Source: Oxynema aestuarii AP17
GTDB lineage: Bacteria > Cyanobacteriota > Cyanobacteriia > Cyanobacteriales > Laspinemataceae
Length of the DNA: 64,000 nucleotides
NCBI RefSeq assembly: GCF_012295525.1
Contig: NZ_CP051167.1
Location: forward strand, 620,001 to 684,000
Reading direction: 5' to 3'
Part shown: piece after piece, positions 27,098 to 36,112 of the stretch
How positions within the stretch are numbered: position 1 is the stretch's first letter
Layout: every line of letters starts with the position of its first letter
Notes under the pieces: model-generated
The model's database searches: none
What the model saw: the letters and a program-made list of their open reading frames with translations, nothing else
Told to the model about the DNA's origin: nothing
Translations under genes and position numbers: made by a program

Positions 27098-27942
27098 TAA
27101 ACTTCACCCGGATTGTGCGAAAGCTGTTTGACAGCTCATTAGTCGGTTAACGTAGATGCCAAACCAAGATTGGCTTCCCACATGGCAATTCAAATCACAG
27201 TACACTTATTCCCTACATTAGAGGATTTAAGAGCGCTTGAGGGAAATTGCAGTAGAAATCCCTTGAAGTGTTGCCAAAGTTACTTTTCTTTTCCTTAAAG
27301 TCTCAGTAAATCATTCGGCTTTCAATTTGCCACTGGCTTTACCCAAGGATGTCCTTATCGATATCATTCCCAAAAGGTCGGTTAAATGAACGAAAGACAA
27401 GGGGAATTCCGATTTTTTTAACTAATTCTCGGTCGGATTGGTGCCATTTTGCCCGATCGCCTGCGGTCTCATTCGATCGTCGCGATCGCACAATTGCCCG
27501 GAGATCGAAAGCGATCGCGCTCGGATCTGGGGAGCCAACCGTCCCGATACTTCATTTTTTCCTAAAATAATCGAAAGCGCCGTGATTTCCCTCAACTTTA
27601 GCGATCGCCATTTCAAACGATCGCCTCACCCCCCGGACGATCGTCACGCACGGTTTACCTTGGGTGGGGTTCGACCTCAAGTTACAAAATCTCAATTTAC
27701 AAAATTTACGCACGACTCGAACGAGGGGTGAAAACCAGCAATTCCCCCCGACCCCGACGGGCGATCGCCGTCGAACTTTTATTCTCTCCCCAATATTTTA
27801 AATTTCCCCGCCCGGGAGTGTAAAGCCTTAGCAAAAGTGAGGCTCGGATGTCGAGGGAAACGGGGAAATTTATGGCATTTTTTGACAAAAAAGAGCATCT
27901 AGCGAGGTCGGAGGCGCGATCGCACCCCCCAACCCCACCACA
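27098..27942. other. 845 bp spacer, no gene seen
   Basis: Lies between two minus-strand kinase genes. It is rich in CGATCG sites in its second half. Short overlapping frames of 60-97 codons show no recognisable protein. It should carry the promoter of the pentapeptide kinase near its left end. I see no RNA gene or clear terminator in it. Confidence 0.4.
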
Positions 27943-29967
27943 CTACGGCGACAGTCGCCACATCTTGATCGTGTCGTCGAAGCTGCCACTGATCAGGGTA
28001 TTGCCCCGACCCACAAACGCCACTTCTACCCAATCAGAATGCCCCTTGAGAGTGCCGATTTCCTCGCCACCGGGCAAACTCCACAGTTTGATCGTTCCGC
28101 CCAAATCGCCGCTCGCGAGGCTCTTACCGTTGGGACTGAACGCCACGGAATGGACCTGTTCGTTATGTCCTTTCAACGTATTCAAGCGCAAGCCACTGTC
28201 TATATCCCACAGTTCGATCGTCTTGTCCCAACTGCCACTCGCCAGGGTCTGCCCGTCGGGAGAAATTGCCACGGACCAGACCGCATCGGCGTGTCCCACC
28301 AGGGTCCGCATCAATTTACCCGTGCGCCATTTCCACAGCTTGATCGTACCGTCACTGCTGCCACTGGCGAGCAGTTGACCGTCCGGCGAGAAGGTCACCG
28401 ATTGAACTTCCTGAGAATGACCGACAAAGGTACGCTCTAAACGGCTCGCCGCATGTCCGTAGGCACTCGATCGCACCCGCCAGACTTTAACGCTCTTGTC
28501 AAAAGACCCACTGGCGAGAAAATCGCCTTCGGGACTGAAGCTTAAAGAAAAGACCCCGGCGCCGTGTCCTTTGAGGGTATCGAGCAGTTCTCCCGTTTTT
28601 AAATCCCAAATCTTGATCGTTTTGTCCGCACTGCCACTGGCGAGGAACTGACCGTCGGGAGAGATCGCCAACGACCAGACCGGATCGAAGTGACCGCCGA
28701 GAATGCGAGTGGGAACGCGCACGTTGTCGGTGCCGACTTTCCACAGGTGAATCGTCCCGTCGGTACTGCCACTGGCGATCGTTTTGCCGTCGGGACTGAC
28801 GGCGACGGACCACACCGGACCGGAGGAGATCGCCAAAGTCCGCATCGGCTGGGTATCTTGGGGGAAGCTCGGCGAGTAATCGGGAATTGCCGTGGGCAGT
28901 TTGTAAGTCAACTCCGGCGCTTCGAGGGTTCGCGGCTCCATTTTGAGCGCGGGTTGCACCACCGGACCGGGGAGACCGTGACTGAAGAATAGGGACACCA
29001 GGGCGATCGCCGCCCCTCCCACTGCCGTCGCCACCCGGGTTTTTTGCGGCGGCACGAAACTGCCCAAATTCGGGCGATCGAGGGCTTGTAAGACTTCCCC
29101 CGCCGTTTGATAGCGCTGTTTCGGATTCCGTTCTACCAATTGGTCGAGAATGCGTCCGAGATGGTGGCTGACCCCCTGTTGCAGGTAGTCGGGCCAGACC
29201 CATTCTTCCGCTTCGATCTCGAACAGGTCGAAGGGACTCAGTCCCGTCATCAAATGCAGACAGGTGGCGCCCAAGCTGTACAAATCGCTGCTGTAGACCG
29301 CTTTTCCGTGGGTTTGTTCGGGGGCGGCATATTCCGCCGAACCGTAGGGACGATCGCCCGCTTTGAGCGCGGTCAATCCGGTGGGAACTTCGATCGAGCC
29401 AAAATCGACTAAAACGATCCGCCCGTCACTTTCCCGGCGGATCAAATTTTCCGGTTTGATATCTCGATGAATCAGTTGGCGATCGTGAATAAATTGCAAA
29501 ACCGGAAGGATGTCTTTGAGCAGTTGGCGAATTTTGTTTTCATCAAAAACCCCCTTTTCTGCTAACTCGGAAGCGAGGGTTTCCCCGCCGATATATTCTT
29601 GTATTAAATAGCGATCGCCATCTTGCTCGAAACAGGCCAATAATTGGGGAATTTGCGGATGACGACCCAATTCGTCCAATTTTTCCGCCGCTTGTGCAAA
29701 TAACAAGGAAAACGAACTTTTGGCATTGGCGTTCGCGCGATCGCCGCCCCCCGACGCCGGATCGAACTGTTGCTTGATAACGCAACGCGGTTTCGAGGGT
29801 TTATCTTCATCCAGCGCTAAGAACGTTTGACCGAATTTTCCCCGACCGAGGCATTCGATCGCCCGATAGCGATTTTTTAGCAGTAATTGTTCCCCGCAAC
29901 TTTCGCAGAATTCAGCATGATATGGATTGTTGGAATTCTGACAGTCGGGATTGATGCAATGAGTCAT
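27943..29967 (-). CDS. Ser/Thr protein kinase with seven WD40 repeats
   Basis: Membrane-anchored kinase of 674 residues. The N-terminal cysteine module CINPDCQNSNN ... CESCGEQLLL mirrors the neighbouring kinase. The kinase domain (about 33-300) has GRGKFGQTFL, HRDIKPENL and LVDFGSI, then SAEYAAPEQ. One membrane helix lies near residues 315-333 (VATAVGGAAIALVSLFF). The C-terminal 300 residues hold seven WD40 repeats with the pattern SVAVSPDGKTIASGSTDGTI..W, a complete beta-propeller for protein binding. The last repeat is degenerate (VEVAFVGRGNTLISGS). If the helix spans the membrane once, the propeller may be periplasmic. The substrate is unknown. Confidence 0.9.
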   Translation of the reverse strand: MTHCINPDCQNSNNPYHAEFCESCGEQLLLKNRYRAIECLGRGKFGQTFLALDEDKPSKPRCVIKQQFDPASGGGDRANANAKSSFSLLFAQAAEKLDELGRHPQIPQLLACFEQDGDRYLIQEYIGGETLASELAEKGVFDENKIRQLLKDILPVLQFIHDRQLIHRDIKPENLIRRESDGRIVLVDFGSIEVPTGLTALKAGDRPYGSAEYAAPEQTHGKAVYSSDLYSLGATCLHLMTGLSPFDLFEIEAEEWVWPDYLQQGVSHHLGRILDQLVERNPKQRYQTAGEVLQALDRPNLGSFVPPQKTRVATAVGGAAIALVSLFFSHGLPGPVVQPALKMEPRTLEAPELTYKLPTAIPDYSPSFPQDTQPMRTLAISSGPVWSVAVSPDGKTIASGSTDGTIHLWKVGTDNVRVPTRILGGHFDPVWSLAISPDGQFLASGSADKTIKIWDLKTGELLDTLKGHGAGVFSLSFSPEGDFLASGSFDKSVKVWRVRSSAYGHAASRLERTFVGHSQEVQSVTFSPDGQLLASGSSDGTIKLWKWRTGKLMRTLVGHADAVWSVAISPDGQTLASGSWDKTIELWDIDSGLRLNTLKGHNEQVHSVAFSPNGKSLASGDLGGTIKLWSLPGGEEIGTLKGHSDWVEVAFVGRGNTLISGSFDDTIKMWRLSP

Positions 29968-30553
29968 AATGGCAAGCCCTTAGCAGATTTTATCTATAAT
30001 CAATCTTCCCCGGAATGTCTTTCATGTCCGGTGTTTCCTCTGATTCCAACGGGGAAAATCGGCGCGTGAATCACCTACATTATATTCACTCGATCCCGAT
30101 CGATCCGATCGCTGGCGAGCGCTTTTTAAGTCTCTGCCCCCCTCTCTCCTCTTTCCCCGCGCGCCAATCCCCCCCATGCACCCGTTTCTCCGACGAAAAT
30201 GGTGACGAAACGAGCCTTCCCAAAATCTTCAAGCCGCGATCGAGCCTTCGATCGCCCCCCGACTCTGTTATTGAATGGGTGAATTTCAATATAAGGATAG
30301 ACAAATATAGTGCGATCGCAAAACTCCTGCCCCCGTCGGCGTCCCTGCCCGGCAAGATTACAGCTTGTTGAAACTTCAGTAATCGACGATCGCCGGGTGG
30401 CGATCGCCCCGAAACCGCGCACCCGTACCCACCCTAATTGTCGATCGCGGTTGGGATTGTGGGAAGATATAAAAATTGAAAAAACAAATCTAGATCCTGC
30501 ACCCCAATCCAGTGCAGGTCATTTGCTGAGGGACAAAATAGGTTGAATTTGTT
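29968..30553. other. Divergent 586 bp spacer, no gene seen
   Basis: Separates the WD40 kinase (minus) from ftrV (plus) and should contain both promoters. GC-rich with CGATCG sites. Overlapping short frames on both strands have no recognisable protein. The AT-rich stretch just before ftrV (30465-30490) is the likely promoter area. Confidence 0.4.
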
Positions 30554-30775
30554 ATGAAAATTGGCGATCGCGTTCGCGTCAAAGACTCTGTTGTCGTATA
30601 CCACCATCCTCAAAACCGCAATGCTCCCTTCGATCTCAAGGGACACGAAGGAGAAGTCATAGCCATCGTTACCGAATGGGAAGGCAGACCTGTCAGCGCC
30701 AATTTGCCCGTTCAAGTCAAGTTTGACAAGAAATTCAAAGCCCATTTTCGAGAAGACGAGCTAGAAGCGGTCTAA
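30554..30775 (+). CDS. ftrV: Ferredoxin-thioredoxin reductase, variable chain
   Basis: Small beta-barrel protein of 73 residues (MKIGDRVRVKDSVVVYHHPQ start; FDLKGHEGEVIAIVTEWEG; ANLPVQVKFDKKFKAHFRED). It pairs with the iron-sulphur catalytic chain FtrC to pass electrons from photosynthetically reduced ferredoxin to thioredoxin. It has no cysteine, as expected for the variable chain. The length is normal for cyanobacteria. The gene is specific to oxygenic phototrophs and thus supports the cyanobacterial identity. An 11 bp inverted repeat follows the stop. Confidence 0.95.
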   Translation: MKIGDRVRVKDSVVVYHHPQNRNAPFDLKGHEGEVIAIVTEWEGRPVSANLPVQVKFDKKFKAHFREDELEAV

Positions 30776-30795
30776 CCTCGTCTTCGAGTCAGGGT

Positions 30796-30841
30796 CTGAG
30801 TTAGTCGTCTGCTAAGGTTCGCGCGCGCCAGACTAACTCAG
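30796..30841. terminator. Inverted repeat between convergent genes
   Basis: CTGAGTTAGTC (30796-30806) and GACTAACTCAG (30831-30841), perfect 11 bp arms with a GC-rich 24 base loop. It lies between the convergent ftrV and the 75-residue gene. There is no T-run on either side, so termination is only suggested by position. Confidence 0.4.
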
Positions 30842-30851
30842 TTCCCCGATC

Positions 30852-31079
30852 TCAGCGCCGTCCGCGCAAAAACCACCCGAAGATATTGAGGTCGCCGCGC
30901 ATTTTCTCTAATTCCTGGCGGTGGCGTTCGGCAGTTTCGTAATACCACTGACAGTGACGGTCGAACTCTTGGCGATATTGAACTTCTCGATAAAAATCGC
31001 GGGTAATTTGCGCCGCTTCGAGGGATTCTCCGGCTACGGTCGGCGTCGGAAACAGAGGTAAGAATTCGTGCGGGAGCAT
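30852..31079 (-). CDS. Small hypothetical protein
   Basis: Protein of 75 residues beginning MLPHEFLPLFPTPTVAG. From residue 20 on it is a single amphipathic helix rich in Glu, Gln, Arg and aromatic residues (YREVQYRQEFDRHCQWYYET), ending in FGWFLRGRR. It looks like a coiled-coil or membrane-peripheral protein. I recall similar small cyanobacterial proteins without assigned function. It lies downstream of the YdcF-like gene on the same strand, 98 bp away, and faces ftrV. Confidence 0.6.
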   Translation of the reverse strand: MLPHEFLPLFPTPTVAGESLEAAQITRDFYREVQYRQEFDRHCQWYYETAERHRQELEKMRGDLNIFGWFLRGRR

Positions 31080-31177
31080 GAGGTTTCGCCTAAAACAGTG
31101 ACGGTTCGAGACGACAGCGCAGCGCGCCGCCTAGATGCGATCGTAGCACTGCTATTTCCCATCGACGGCGAACTCGG

Positions 31178-31999
31178 CTAAATCCAGCCGCGCAAGCGGT
31201 AAATCGCCAATCCCAGATATTCTTTTAATGCCTTGGTCGTATTTTCCAGACGACCGGAATCGGGCAGTAAATTAAGAAGTACCGACTGCCAAGAATGGCT
31301 TAATTCCGCCAATTCCTGCTCGCTGACGATGAAATCCGTAGGGGCGGCGATCGCCTCGACCCCTTGTTTGGCAAAACATAACAGCGATCGCGGCATGTGA
31401 GATGCCGACGTAACTAACAATACCGGGCCGTCGATTCCGTCCCGTCGCAAAATTTCCGCCACGTTCGCCGCATTTTCATACGTATTGAGCGAGTCCGGTT
31501 CCTCGACGATCGCCCCTTGGGGAACCCCCATCGCCCGCAAAATCTCCGCCATCGCCTCCGATTCCGGCGCACCGCCGCCGCGCCAGTCGATCCGACCCCC
31601 CGACGGAATCACGATCGGTGCTTTCCCCGCCAAATACAGGCGCGCGCCGTGGAGGACGCGATCGCCCGCCTCGCTCACATCGACCCAAGGACGGGGATAA
31701 TTCGCCGCCTTAATCCCGCCACCCAAAACCACGATTGCCGACGCATTTGGTAACTCGCCGTCCGGGATATTTTGCCATTCGAGCGATCGCAGCAATCCGT
31801 TCGACACCCAGCCATTACTTCCTAACAGTAACCCTACCAAACCCACGGTCAAAATCGCCCCTAAAATGCGTTTGGCGATCGCCCCGGACACCCATCGCGG
31901 TCGCTTCCACAACCACAACAACCCCAAAGCCATCGCCACACAAGCCAGACCCAACGGATAGAAGAAAATCGGTAAAAGTTTCGATAAAAATAAAAACAT
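31178..31999 (-). CDS. YdcF/SanA/ElyC-family membrane protein (DUF218)
   Basis: Protein of 273 residues with two N-terminal membrane helices (about 1-30 and 45-68) and a DUF218 domain at about 80-250: AIVVLGGGIKAANY, LYLAGKAPIVIPSGG, SLNTYENAANVAEILRRDG and LLVTSASHMPRSLLCF. The histidine in SASHMPR and the GGG strand are family hallmarks. ElyC in enterobacteria affects peptidoglycan and lipid-carrier metabolism, and SanA affects envelope permeability, so an envelope role is likely. I use ATG 31999; a TTG at 32029 would add ten residues. Confidence 0.85.
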   Translation of the reverse strand: MFLFLSKLLPIFFYPLGLACVAMALGLLWLWKRPRWVSGAIAKRILGAILTVGLVGLLLGSNGWVSNGLLRSLEWQNIPDGELPNASAIVVLGGGIKAANYPRPWVDVSEAGDRVLHGARLYLAGKAPIVIPSGGRIDWRGGGAPESEAMAEILRAMGVPQGAIVEEPDSLNTYENAANVAEILRRDGIDGPVLLVTSASHMPRSLLCFAKQGVEAIAAPTDFIVSEQELAELSHSWQSVLLNLLPDSGRLENTTKALKEYLGLAIYRLRGWI

Positions 32000-32270
32000 C
32001 AGTTCGACAGCGATCGCCCCCGCGCGCAAATCAATATCAAATTTTAATCAAATTTTAAACGATTTTCCCGAAAAATCCTCTGTTTTAATAATTTATCCCT
32101 GCAAAATCCTCAATAAAAACGAGTAATGTTTCATTATAAAACAATTCTAGAATCTGCACGATCGCTACGCAAAACAACCGCGATCGCCCGATCGACAACT
32201 TTGCAAATCACCGACGAGATGATAGACTTTTCTTAACTCGTCCGAATTGTTGGATTAAAAAATAACAAAT

Positions 32271-32807
32271 ATGGCTGATATTCCAGAAAGAGTACCCGAC
32301 GTTGTATTTAAAACTCGCGTCCGCGATGAATCCGTCGAAGGACCCAACCCCTTTCGCTGGCAAGATCGCACCACCCAAGACATTTTTGGTGGCAAACGAG
32401 TCGTCCTCTTCTCCCTTCCCGGCGCCTTCACCCCGACCTGTTCTTCCAACCACCTCCCCCGTTACGAAGAACTCTACGACGAAATCCGCGCTCAAGGCGT
32501 CGATGAGATCGTTTGTTTGTCCGTTAACGATGCCTTCGTGATGTTCCAATGGGGCAAACAACAAGGAGTTAAAAACGTCTTCCTCCTGCCCGACGGTTCC
32601 GGCGATTTTACCCGAGGCATGGGGATGATGGTTGCCAAAGATAACTTAGGATTTGGCGATCGCTCCTGGCGTTATTCCATGGTCGTCAACGACGGCAAAA
32701 TCGAAAAAGTGTTTATCGAACCCGGGAAAGAAGATAACTGTCCCACCGACCCCTACGAAGTCTCCGATGCCGATACGATGTTGAACTATCTCAAATCGGC
32801 CAAATAA
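32271..32807 (+). CDS. Peroxiredoxin, type II/Prx5-like
   Basis: Thiol peroxidase of 178 residues that reduces hydrogen and organic peroxides in the cytoplasm. The peroxidatic cysteine is in [14 protein letters not shown] near residue 57. [18 protein letters not shown] supplies the second cysteine region typical of the Prx5 group, and a further cysteine is in [12 protein letters not shown]. Family landmarks [15 protein letters not shown] and the R in SWRYSMVV are present. Cyanobacterial type II enzymes use glutathione or thioredoxin; the nearby ftrV gene belongs to the thioredoxin system but is not in the same operon. It ends at a strong bidirectional terminator. Confidence 0.93.
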   Translation: MADIPERVPDVVFKTRVRDESVEGPNPFRWQDRTTQDIFGGKRVVLFSLPGAFTPTCSSNHLPRYEELYDEIRAQGVDEIVCLSVNDAFVMFQWGKQQGVKNVFLLPDGSGDFTRGMGMMVAKDNLGFGDRSWRYSMVVNDGKIEKVFIEPGKEDNCPTDPYEVSDADTMLNYLKSAK

Positions 32808-32834
32808 ATCGAATTAACTCGATCTTAGCCCGAT

Positions 32835-32872
32835 AAAAAAGAGAGACGCGCAGTTTTGCGTCTCTCTTTTTT
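32835..32872. terminator. Bidirectional rho-independent terminator
   Basis: A 15 bp stem (AAAAAAGAGAGACGC with its complement) and an 8 base loop, ending in T6 on the plus strand and T6 on the minus strand. It lies between the convergent peroxiredoxin gene and leuS and can serve both. Confidence 0.88.
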
Positions 32873-32946
32873 AGAGAAATATCTTTTGTCAGTTTTCGCC
32901 TCTACCCACAGATAGATTCTTGAGGGAAAACAAGGCAAAAATTAAC

Positions 32947-35514
32947 TTACTTAGCCATGACAAAATTGACCAACTTACCGGGAACCACAATCACTTTTTT
33001 AATCTCTTTCCCGGCAATCCAACGTTGGGCCACTTCCGAATCGCGGGCGCACTGTTCCAGAGTCGCCTTATCCGCTTGCGCCGAAACCTGAATCGTTCCG
33101 CGCGTTTTACCCATCACTTGGATCACTAACGTAATTTCATCCACTTCTAGGGCCGCTTCGTCCACCTCGGGCCAAGATTGGGCGTGAACCGAACCCTCAC
33201 AGGCGATCGCCTCCCACAACTCCTCCGCCACGTGGGGTGCAAACGGCGCCAGCAACAAAATCAACGTCTCGATCCCTTCGCGATAGACCGCCGACTGGGT
33301 GCAACCCGCCTCCGTCAACGCATTACTCAGTTTCATCAACTCCGAAATCGCCGTATTGAACTGATACTGACCGTCCATATCCTCGGTCACTTCGCGAATC
33401 GCCGTATGGATGGCGCGACGCAAATCTTTTTCCGCCTTACTCAACGACTTCCCGCGCTTCGGTTTCGGCGCCCCCGCCGCGACGAACTCGCCGACCAAAC
33501 GCCAGATGCGATTTAAGAAGCGGAATTGCCCCTCCACATCCGCATCGTCCCATTCCAAATCTTTCTCCGGCGGCGCTTTGAACAAGATAAACAAGCGGGC
33601 CGTATCGGCGCCGTATTTGTCCATCACCGCCAACGGATCGACCCCGTTATATTTGGATTTGGACATTTTCTCGTAAAAAACTTCGAGATCTTCCCCGGTT
33701 TCCGGATCTTTGGGAGCTTTTGGATCGGCGATTTGGGTCGGAGGGATATATTTACCCGTGCGCGGATTTTTGTAAGTCATCCCCTGAACCATGCCCTGAG
33801 TGAGCAGGCGTTGGAACGGTTCGCCGACGTCGAGTAAACCGCGATCGCGCAACACTTTCGTAAAAAAGCGCGAGTAGAGTAAATGCAAAATCGCATGTTC
33901 GATCCCGCCGATGTACTGGTCCACAGGCATCCAGCCATTGACCTTATCGGTATCGAACACCTTTTCGCTATTTTGGGCGTCGGTATAGCGCAAGAAGTAC
34001 CACGAAGAATCGATAAACGTATCCATCGTGTCCGTTTCCCGTTTCGCCGGAGTGCCGCAACTCGGACAGGGAACGTTCACCCACTCGTCCAAGCTTGCCA
34101 ACGGCGACGGACCGCGACCGCTAAATTTGACATTTTCCGGCAAAGTCACGGGTAAATCGGCCTCGGGGACGGGAACCGTGCCACATTTGGGGCAGTGAAT
34201 CACCGGAATCGGGGTTCCCCAATAACGCTGGCGGGAAATCAACCAATCTCTAAGGCGATATTGAATGCGGGCTTTGCCGAATCCTTTTTGTTCGGCATAT
34301 TTGATGATTTCTTCTTTCCCTCGGGTCGATTCCATCCCGTCGAAGCGATCGGAATTGACCATAATGCCGGGTTCGGTATATGCCTGTTTTAATTCGGCTT
34401 TTTCGTCCGCCGCATCCGCCGGGACGATGACTTGCCGGATCGGCAGTTGGTTTTCTCGGGCAAACTTGAAGTCTCGCACGTCGTGAGCGGGAACGCCCAT
34501 GACCGCGCCCGTACCGTATTCGTAGAGGACGTAATCGGCAATCCAAATCGGGATTTGTTCTCCGGTGAAGGGGTTAATCGCCGTGCCCCCGGTGGGAATG
34601 CCCCGTTTCGGTTTATTTTCGGCGGTCCGTTCTAACTCGCTTTCGGCGCTCACTTCTTGGATGAAGGCGTCTACCGCCCCTTGGCGATCGCGGGTCGTGA
34701 CCTGGGCCGTGAGGGGGTGTTCCGGGGCTAAAACGACGTAGGTGACGCCGTAAACCGTATCGGGACGGGTGGTGAACACGGCGATCTTTTCGTCCATCCC
34801 GACGATCGGAAATTCTAAGTAAGCCCCGGTGGATTTGCCGATCCAGTTGGCTTGCATCAGTTTGACCCGTTCGGGCCAACCATCGAGGCGATCGAGATCT
34901 TGTAAGAGTTCTTCCGCGTAGTCGGTAATTTTTAAGAACCACTGGCGCAATAGTTTGCGCTCGACTTTGGCGCCCGATCGCCAGGAACGGCCTTCGTTAT
35001 CGACTTGTTCGTTGGCGAGTACGGTTTGGTCGATCGGGTCCCAGTTGACGGCGGCTTCGCGTTGGTAGGCCAATCCGGCTTGATAGAATTGGAGAAACAG
35101 CCATTGGGTCCATCGGTAATAGTCCGGGGAACAGGTGGCGAGTTCCCGGTCCCAGTTGAAGGAAATCCCGAGTTTTTGCAATTGCCCTTTCATTTGGGCG
35201 ATGTTTTGATAGGTCCATTGGGCCGGATGGATACCGCGTTCGATCGCCGCGTTTTCGGCGGGCAAGCCGAAGGCGTCCCAGCCCATCGGATTGAGGACAC
35301 GATAGCCTTGCATCCGCTTGAGTCGGGCGATCGCGTCGGGGATGGTATACACCCGAACGTGACCCATGTGCAGGTTTCCGGAGGGGTAGGGGAACATCGA
35401 CAAGACGTAGAATTTCGGGCGTTCGTCCGTTGCTTCGGCCCGGTACAAGCCTTGCTCGTTCCAGGTGGTTTGCCATTTCTGCTCGATGGCGGCGGGGTTG
35501 TACTGAGACTCCAC
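32947..35514 (-). CDS. leuS: Leucyl-tRNA synthetase
   Basis: Class I synthetase of 855 residues charging tRNA-Leu. The HIGH motif is in [15 protein letters not shown] near residues 42-56. The zinc-knuckle-like [11 protein letters not shown] ... [11 protein letters not shown] lies near 440-490. The CP1 editing domain (about 225-420) contains the TTRPDT motif ([14 protein letters not shown]) and [21 protein letters not shown] stands near residue 618. The anticodon-binding helical bundle and C-terminal domain (about 665-855, ending [16 protein letters not shown]) complete it. Length and motif order are normal. It is monocistronic, ending at the shared terminator. Confidence 0.97.
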   Translation of the reverse strand: MESQYNPAAIEQKWQTTWNEQGLYRAEATDERPKFYVLSMFPYPSGNLHMGHVRVYTIPDAIARLKRMQGYRVLNPMGWDAFGLPAENAAIERGIHPAQWTYQNIAQMKGQLQKLGISFNWDRELATCSPDYYRWTQWLFLQFYQAGLAYQREAAVNWDPIDQTVLANEQVDNEGRSWRSGAKVERKLLRQWFLKITDYAEELLQDLDRLDGWPERVKLMQANWIGKSTGAYLEFPIVGMDEKIAVFTTRPDTVYGVTYVVLAPEHPLTAQVTTRDRQGAVDAFIQEVSAESELERTAENKPKRGIPTGGTAINPFTGEQIPIWIADYVLYEYGTGAVMGVPAHDVRDFKFARENQLPIRQVIVPADAADEKAELKQAYTEPGIMVNSDRFDGMESTRGKEEIIKYAEQKGFGKARIQYRLRDWLISRQRYWGTPIPVIHCPKCGTVPVPEADLPVTLPENVKFSGRGPSPLASLDEWVNVPCPSCGTPAKRETDTMDTFIDSSWYFLRYTDAQNSEKVFDTDKVNGWMPVDQYIGGIEHAILHLLYSRFFTKVLRDRGLLDVGEPFQRLLTQGMVQGMTYKNPRTGKYIPPTQIADPKAPKDPETGEDLEVFYEKMSKSKYNGVDPLAVMDKYGADTARLFILFKAPPEKDLEWDDADVEGQFRFLNRIWRLVGEFVAAGAPKPKRGKSLSKAEKDLRRAIHTAIREVTEDMDGQYQFNTAISELMKLSNALTEAGCTQSAVYREGIETLILLLAPFAPHVAEELWEAIACEGSVHAQSWPEVDEAALEVDEITLVIQVMGKTRGTIQVSAQADKATLEQCARDSEVAQRWIAGKEIKKVIVVPGKLVNFVMAK

Positions 35515-36112
35515 GGAAGTTACTCCTACACTGAATGCGAATCGTGTCTGCTAGGTTATTTTGACATATTGGCTTGGGAATTCGAGGGCGCTGGCAGGGT
35601 CGCGATCGCTACCGAGGTTGGCAATAGGCGCGAACGCGGTATAAACATAGCTAGGGGGAATGGGAATCGCCCCACTCCCTAGAAGAAGTTCGGAACCCGA
35701 AAAGTTTTTCTAGAACAAGAGACAGGGACGCATCAATCGAATCCCACGCCCGTCGGCTTTGGGAAACTACCGCACTCGGGTTGCGGTCAAAAAGTTTGAG
35801 CCATCAGATTTGGCACGCGATCGCGCGGCTACAGGTTCCTCTGGATCTACTCGACCTCTCTGATTTCAATAACGACTGTTCCCGTAACGACCCGCACGGG
35901 TTTTCCTGCCATGGCTACGAAGGTCGGGATCGGGAACTCACATAGAGAAAAGAGAGGGGGTGAGGGGTCTGATAAACCTGTGGTTTGGTGCCGTCGCGAT
36001 CGTATAACAGGTTCGGCGAACGCAAAAGTGGCTCATGAGAGAGCATCGCCTCCCAGTCGTCGCGCGAGTCTGGGAGGATCCGCACATTCAGGCGATTGAG
36101 GAGGGTCTCAAC
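35515..36112. other. 598 bp divergent spacer, no gene seen
   Basis: Between leuS (minus) and the Calx-beta gene (plus). An in-frame ATG at 36035 lies within it but lacks a ribosome binding site. It contains CGATCG sites and no recognisable RNA, hairpin or protein. Confidence 0.4.
36098..36105 (+). promoter_or_regulatory. Ribosome binding site deciding the start at 36113
   Basis: GAGGAGGG seven bases before ATG 36113, an ideal site. It places the start directly at the RTX-like repeats (MVLLLGDDGDNFLVG) and makes the upstream ATG at 36035 unlikely. Confidence 0.7.

Noticed and set aside
27349-27731. Possible gene or tRNA in the 845 bp spacer between the kinases
   Set aside because: Short frames on both strands overlap and have no pattern. 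A GGGGTTCGACC string resembles a tRNA T-loop, but no matching acceptor or anticodon stem could be built.
36035-36112. Upstream ATG of the Calx-beta protein as true start
   Set aside because: It has no ribosome binding site and gives neither a signal peptide nor domain sequence, while ATG 36113 has GAGGAGGG at ideal spacing.
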